A stretch of 5,752 nt of DNA from Deltaproteobacteria bacterium (GTDB taxonomy: Bacteria; Desulfobacterota; UBA8473), in assembly GCA_030621455.1 (NCBI GenBank), contig JAUXHQ010000141.1:1-5752 (forward strand). The letters are read 5' to 3'. The notes below the pieces were generated by a model, which made no database searches, was not told where the DNA came from, and saw only the letters and a program-made list of their open reading frames with translations. Shown here in pieces: positions 4,589 through 5,752 of this stretch. The position numbers and the translations under genes were made by a program. The first letter of the stretch is position 1; every line of letters starts with the position of its first letter.

Positions 4589-5752
4589 ATGAGCCAATTC
4601 AAGAAACTGTTTGAGCCTATTAAGCTCGGAAAGATGGAGCTTAAGAACAGAGTGGTGATGACCCCTATGGGTACTGGTTACTATGCCCTCGACGGGTACA
4701 TTACTGAAAGGGCCATCAACTATTTTGAGGAGAGGGCTAAGGGTGGCCTTGGATTGATCACGCCCACGGCCTGGGTTGGCACCACAGCTTTCGCTGTTCC
4801 AGGCAATGCCCTGATGCACGACGACAGGTTGATCCCCAGTTACAGGAAGTTAGTGGCGGCCTGTCATAAACATGGGACCAAGATCCATCTCCAATTGAAC
4901 CACGCCGGGAAAAATGTAGTGCCTGAGTACACGGGTGTAAGACCCACGTCTCCTTCGGGCATAAGGTCGGGCATGACCGGGTTGGAGACCCGGGAATTTA
5001 CTGTCGAAGAGATCGAGATGATTATAGAGATGTTCGCCAGTGCAGCGAGGAGGACGAGAGAAGCGGGTTTTGACGGGGTAGAATTCATGTGCTCAACCGG
5101 TTACCTTATCGCTTCCTTCATATCTTCAGCCGTCAATAAGAGAACAGACAAGTATGGAGGAGATCCAATCGGCAGAACCACATTTCTTACGGAGATCATC
5201 AAGCGTACCAAGGAGGAGTGCGGGGATGACTTTCCCATCACCTGCAGGATGAGTGTGATAGATGGTATGCCCGGAGGAAACTCCGTGGAAGACAGCCAAG
5301 TTCAGGCCAAGAGATTGGAAGAGGTGGGAGTAGATGCCATCCAGGCCTGGGCCGGATGGCACGAGGCCCGGACCCCGTGGATGCCTATGGAGGTGCCCCG
5401 AGGTGCCTGGGTATATCTTGCTGAGGCCTTGAAAAAGGTCGTGAAGATCCCTATCATGGCCGTGGGGAGGATCAACAATGCGGAATTGGCGGAGAAGATA
5501 CTCCAAGAAGGCAAGGCAGATCTGATCTGTGTGGGGCGGCCCCTTCTGGCAGACCCTGAATTTGTGAAAAAGGCCGAAGAAGGGAGACCTGAGGAAATCA
5601 GGAAGTGTATCGCCTGTCAGCGGTGTTTTGAGAGCAGGTTTCCGGCGTTTGGCGGTGCCCTCAAGTGTAGCGTGAACCCCGAACTCGGCAGAGAGACGCG
5701 ATATCATATTGACCCAGCAGAAGATCCCAAAAAAGTACTGGTCATAGGCGCC
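4589..5752 (+). CDS. 2,4-dienoyl-CoA-reductase-like FMN/4Fe-4S oxidoreductase (old yellow enzyme family, 3' truncated)
   Basis: The frame stays open to the window edge, giving 388 residues of a protein that in this family is usually about 640-680. It is an NAD(P)H-dependent flavoenzyme that reduces dienoyl- or enoyl-type double bonds. An FMN-binding TIM barrel spans about residues 5-330: FEPIKLGKMELKNRVVM at the start, HLQLNHAGK at 100-108, then KRTDKYGG at 184-191 and phosphate-binding VGRINN and VGRPLLADPEF near 292 and 315. Tyr172 in STGYL and His258 in GWHEAR align with the active-site Tyr and His of E. coli 2,4-dienoyl-CoA reductase (FadH). The linker carries a 4Fe-4S motif with C340, C343, C346 and C360 (CX2CX2CX13C). 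The last visible residues, KKVLVIGA, begin the FAD/NAD(P)H-binding Rossmann domain. Its place after the acyl-CoA genes fits reduction of an unsaturated CoA intermediate, but related enzymes also act on trimethylamine, bile acids and other enones, so the substrate is open. Confidence 0.9.
   Translation, partial: MSQFKKLFEPIKLGKMELKNRVVMTPMGTGYYALDGYITERAINYFEERAKGGLGLITPTAWVGTTAFAVPGNALMHDDRLIPSYRKLVAACHKHGTKIHLQLNHAGKNVVPEYTGVRPTSPSGIRSGMTGLETREFTVEEIEMIIEMFASAARRTREAGFDGVEFMCSTGYLIASFISSAVNKRTDKYGGDPIGRTTFLTEIIKRTKEECGDDFPITCRMSVIDGMPGGNSVEDSQVQAKRLEEVGVDAIQAWAGWHEARTPWMPMEVPRGAWVYLAEALKKVVKIPIMAVGRINNAELAEKILQEGKADLICVGRPLLADPEFVKKAEEGRPEEIRKCIACQRCFESRFPAFGGALKCSVNPELGRETRYHIDPAEDPKKVLVIGA

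Noticed and set aside
4396..4614. 72-codon open frame in the spacer before the reductase
   Set aside because: It needs a TTG start without a ribosome binding site, overlaps the reductase start in another frame, contains the palindromes and resembles no known family.
5126..5707. 193-codon open frame on the minus strand
   Set aside because: It lies entirely opposite the reductase barrel and iron-sulfur motif, which are unmistakable, and its own translation shows no recognisable domain.
1..5752. CRISPR arrays, tRNA or rRNA genes, insertion sequences, attachment sites
   Set aside because: No regularly spaced repeats, cloverleaf-like sequence, transposase or terminal inverted repeats were seen; nearly all the window is ordinary coding sequence.

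Overview
The window reads as part of a degradative acyl-CoA gene cluster from an anaerobic or facultatively anaerobic bacterium. Base composition is moderate, strong AGGAGG-type ribosome binding sites precede nearly every gene, and all genes are on the + strand. The enzyme mix (acyl-CoA dehydrogenase, MaoC-type hydratase, two-piece AtuA-family protein, iron-sulfur 2,4-dienoyl-CoA-reductase-like flavoenzyme) is typical of metabolically versatile bacteria such as Desulfobacterota or related syntrophic lineages. That assignment is inference from gene content, not a sequence match.

Layout: positions 1-99 may hold the last 32 codons of an upstream gene (weak). A GntR/FadR-type regulator with an FCD ligand-binding domain follows; its best start is a GTG at 177, not the upstream ATG at 39. 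Next come an acyl-CoA dehydrogenase (987-2129), a MaoC-fold hydratase-like protein (2213-2650), the large AtuA-family protein (2670-4034) and, two bases later, a 105-residue protein matching the domain that forms the C-terminus of longer AtuA proteins (4037-4354). A 234-base spacer with a 28-bp near-palindrome precedes an FMN/4Fe-4S old-yellow-enzyme-family reductase (4589 to the window end), cut off just as its FAD/NAD-binding domain begins.

How they may work together: the dehydrogenase would introduce a double bond into an acyl-CoA, the MaoC protein would hydrate or bind an enoyl-CoA, the AtuA pair would act on a branched or otherwise unusual intermediate, and the reductase would remove a dienoyl or enoyl double bond. 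The GntR-FCD protein would sense a carboxylate or CoA-linked intermediate. The substrate cannot be read from the sequence. Points worth a second look are the AtuA domain split into two genes, the MaoC protein lacking the usual catalytic Asp, the dehydrogenase with its catalytic Glu at the isovaleryl/long-chain position, and the palindrome before the reductase gene.
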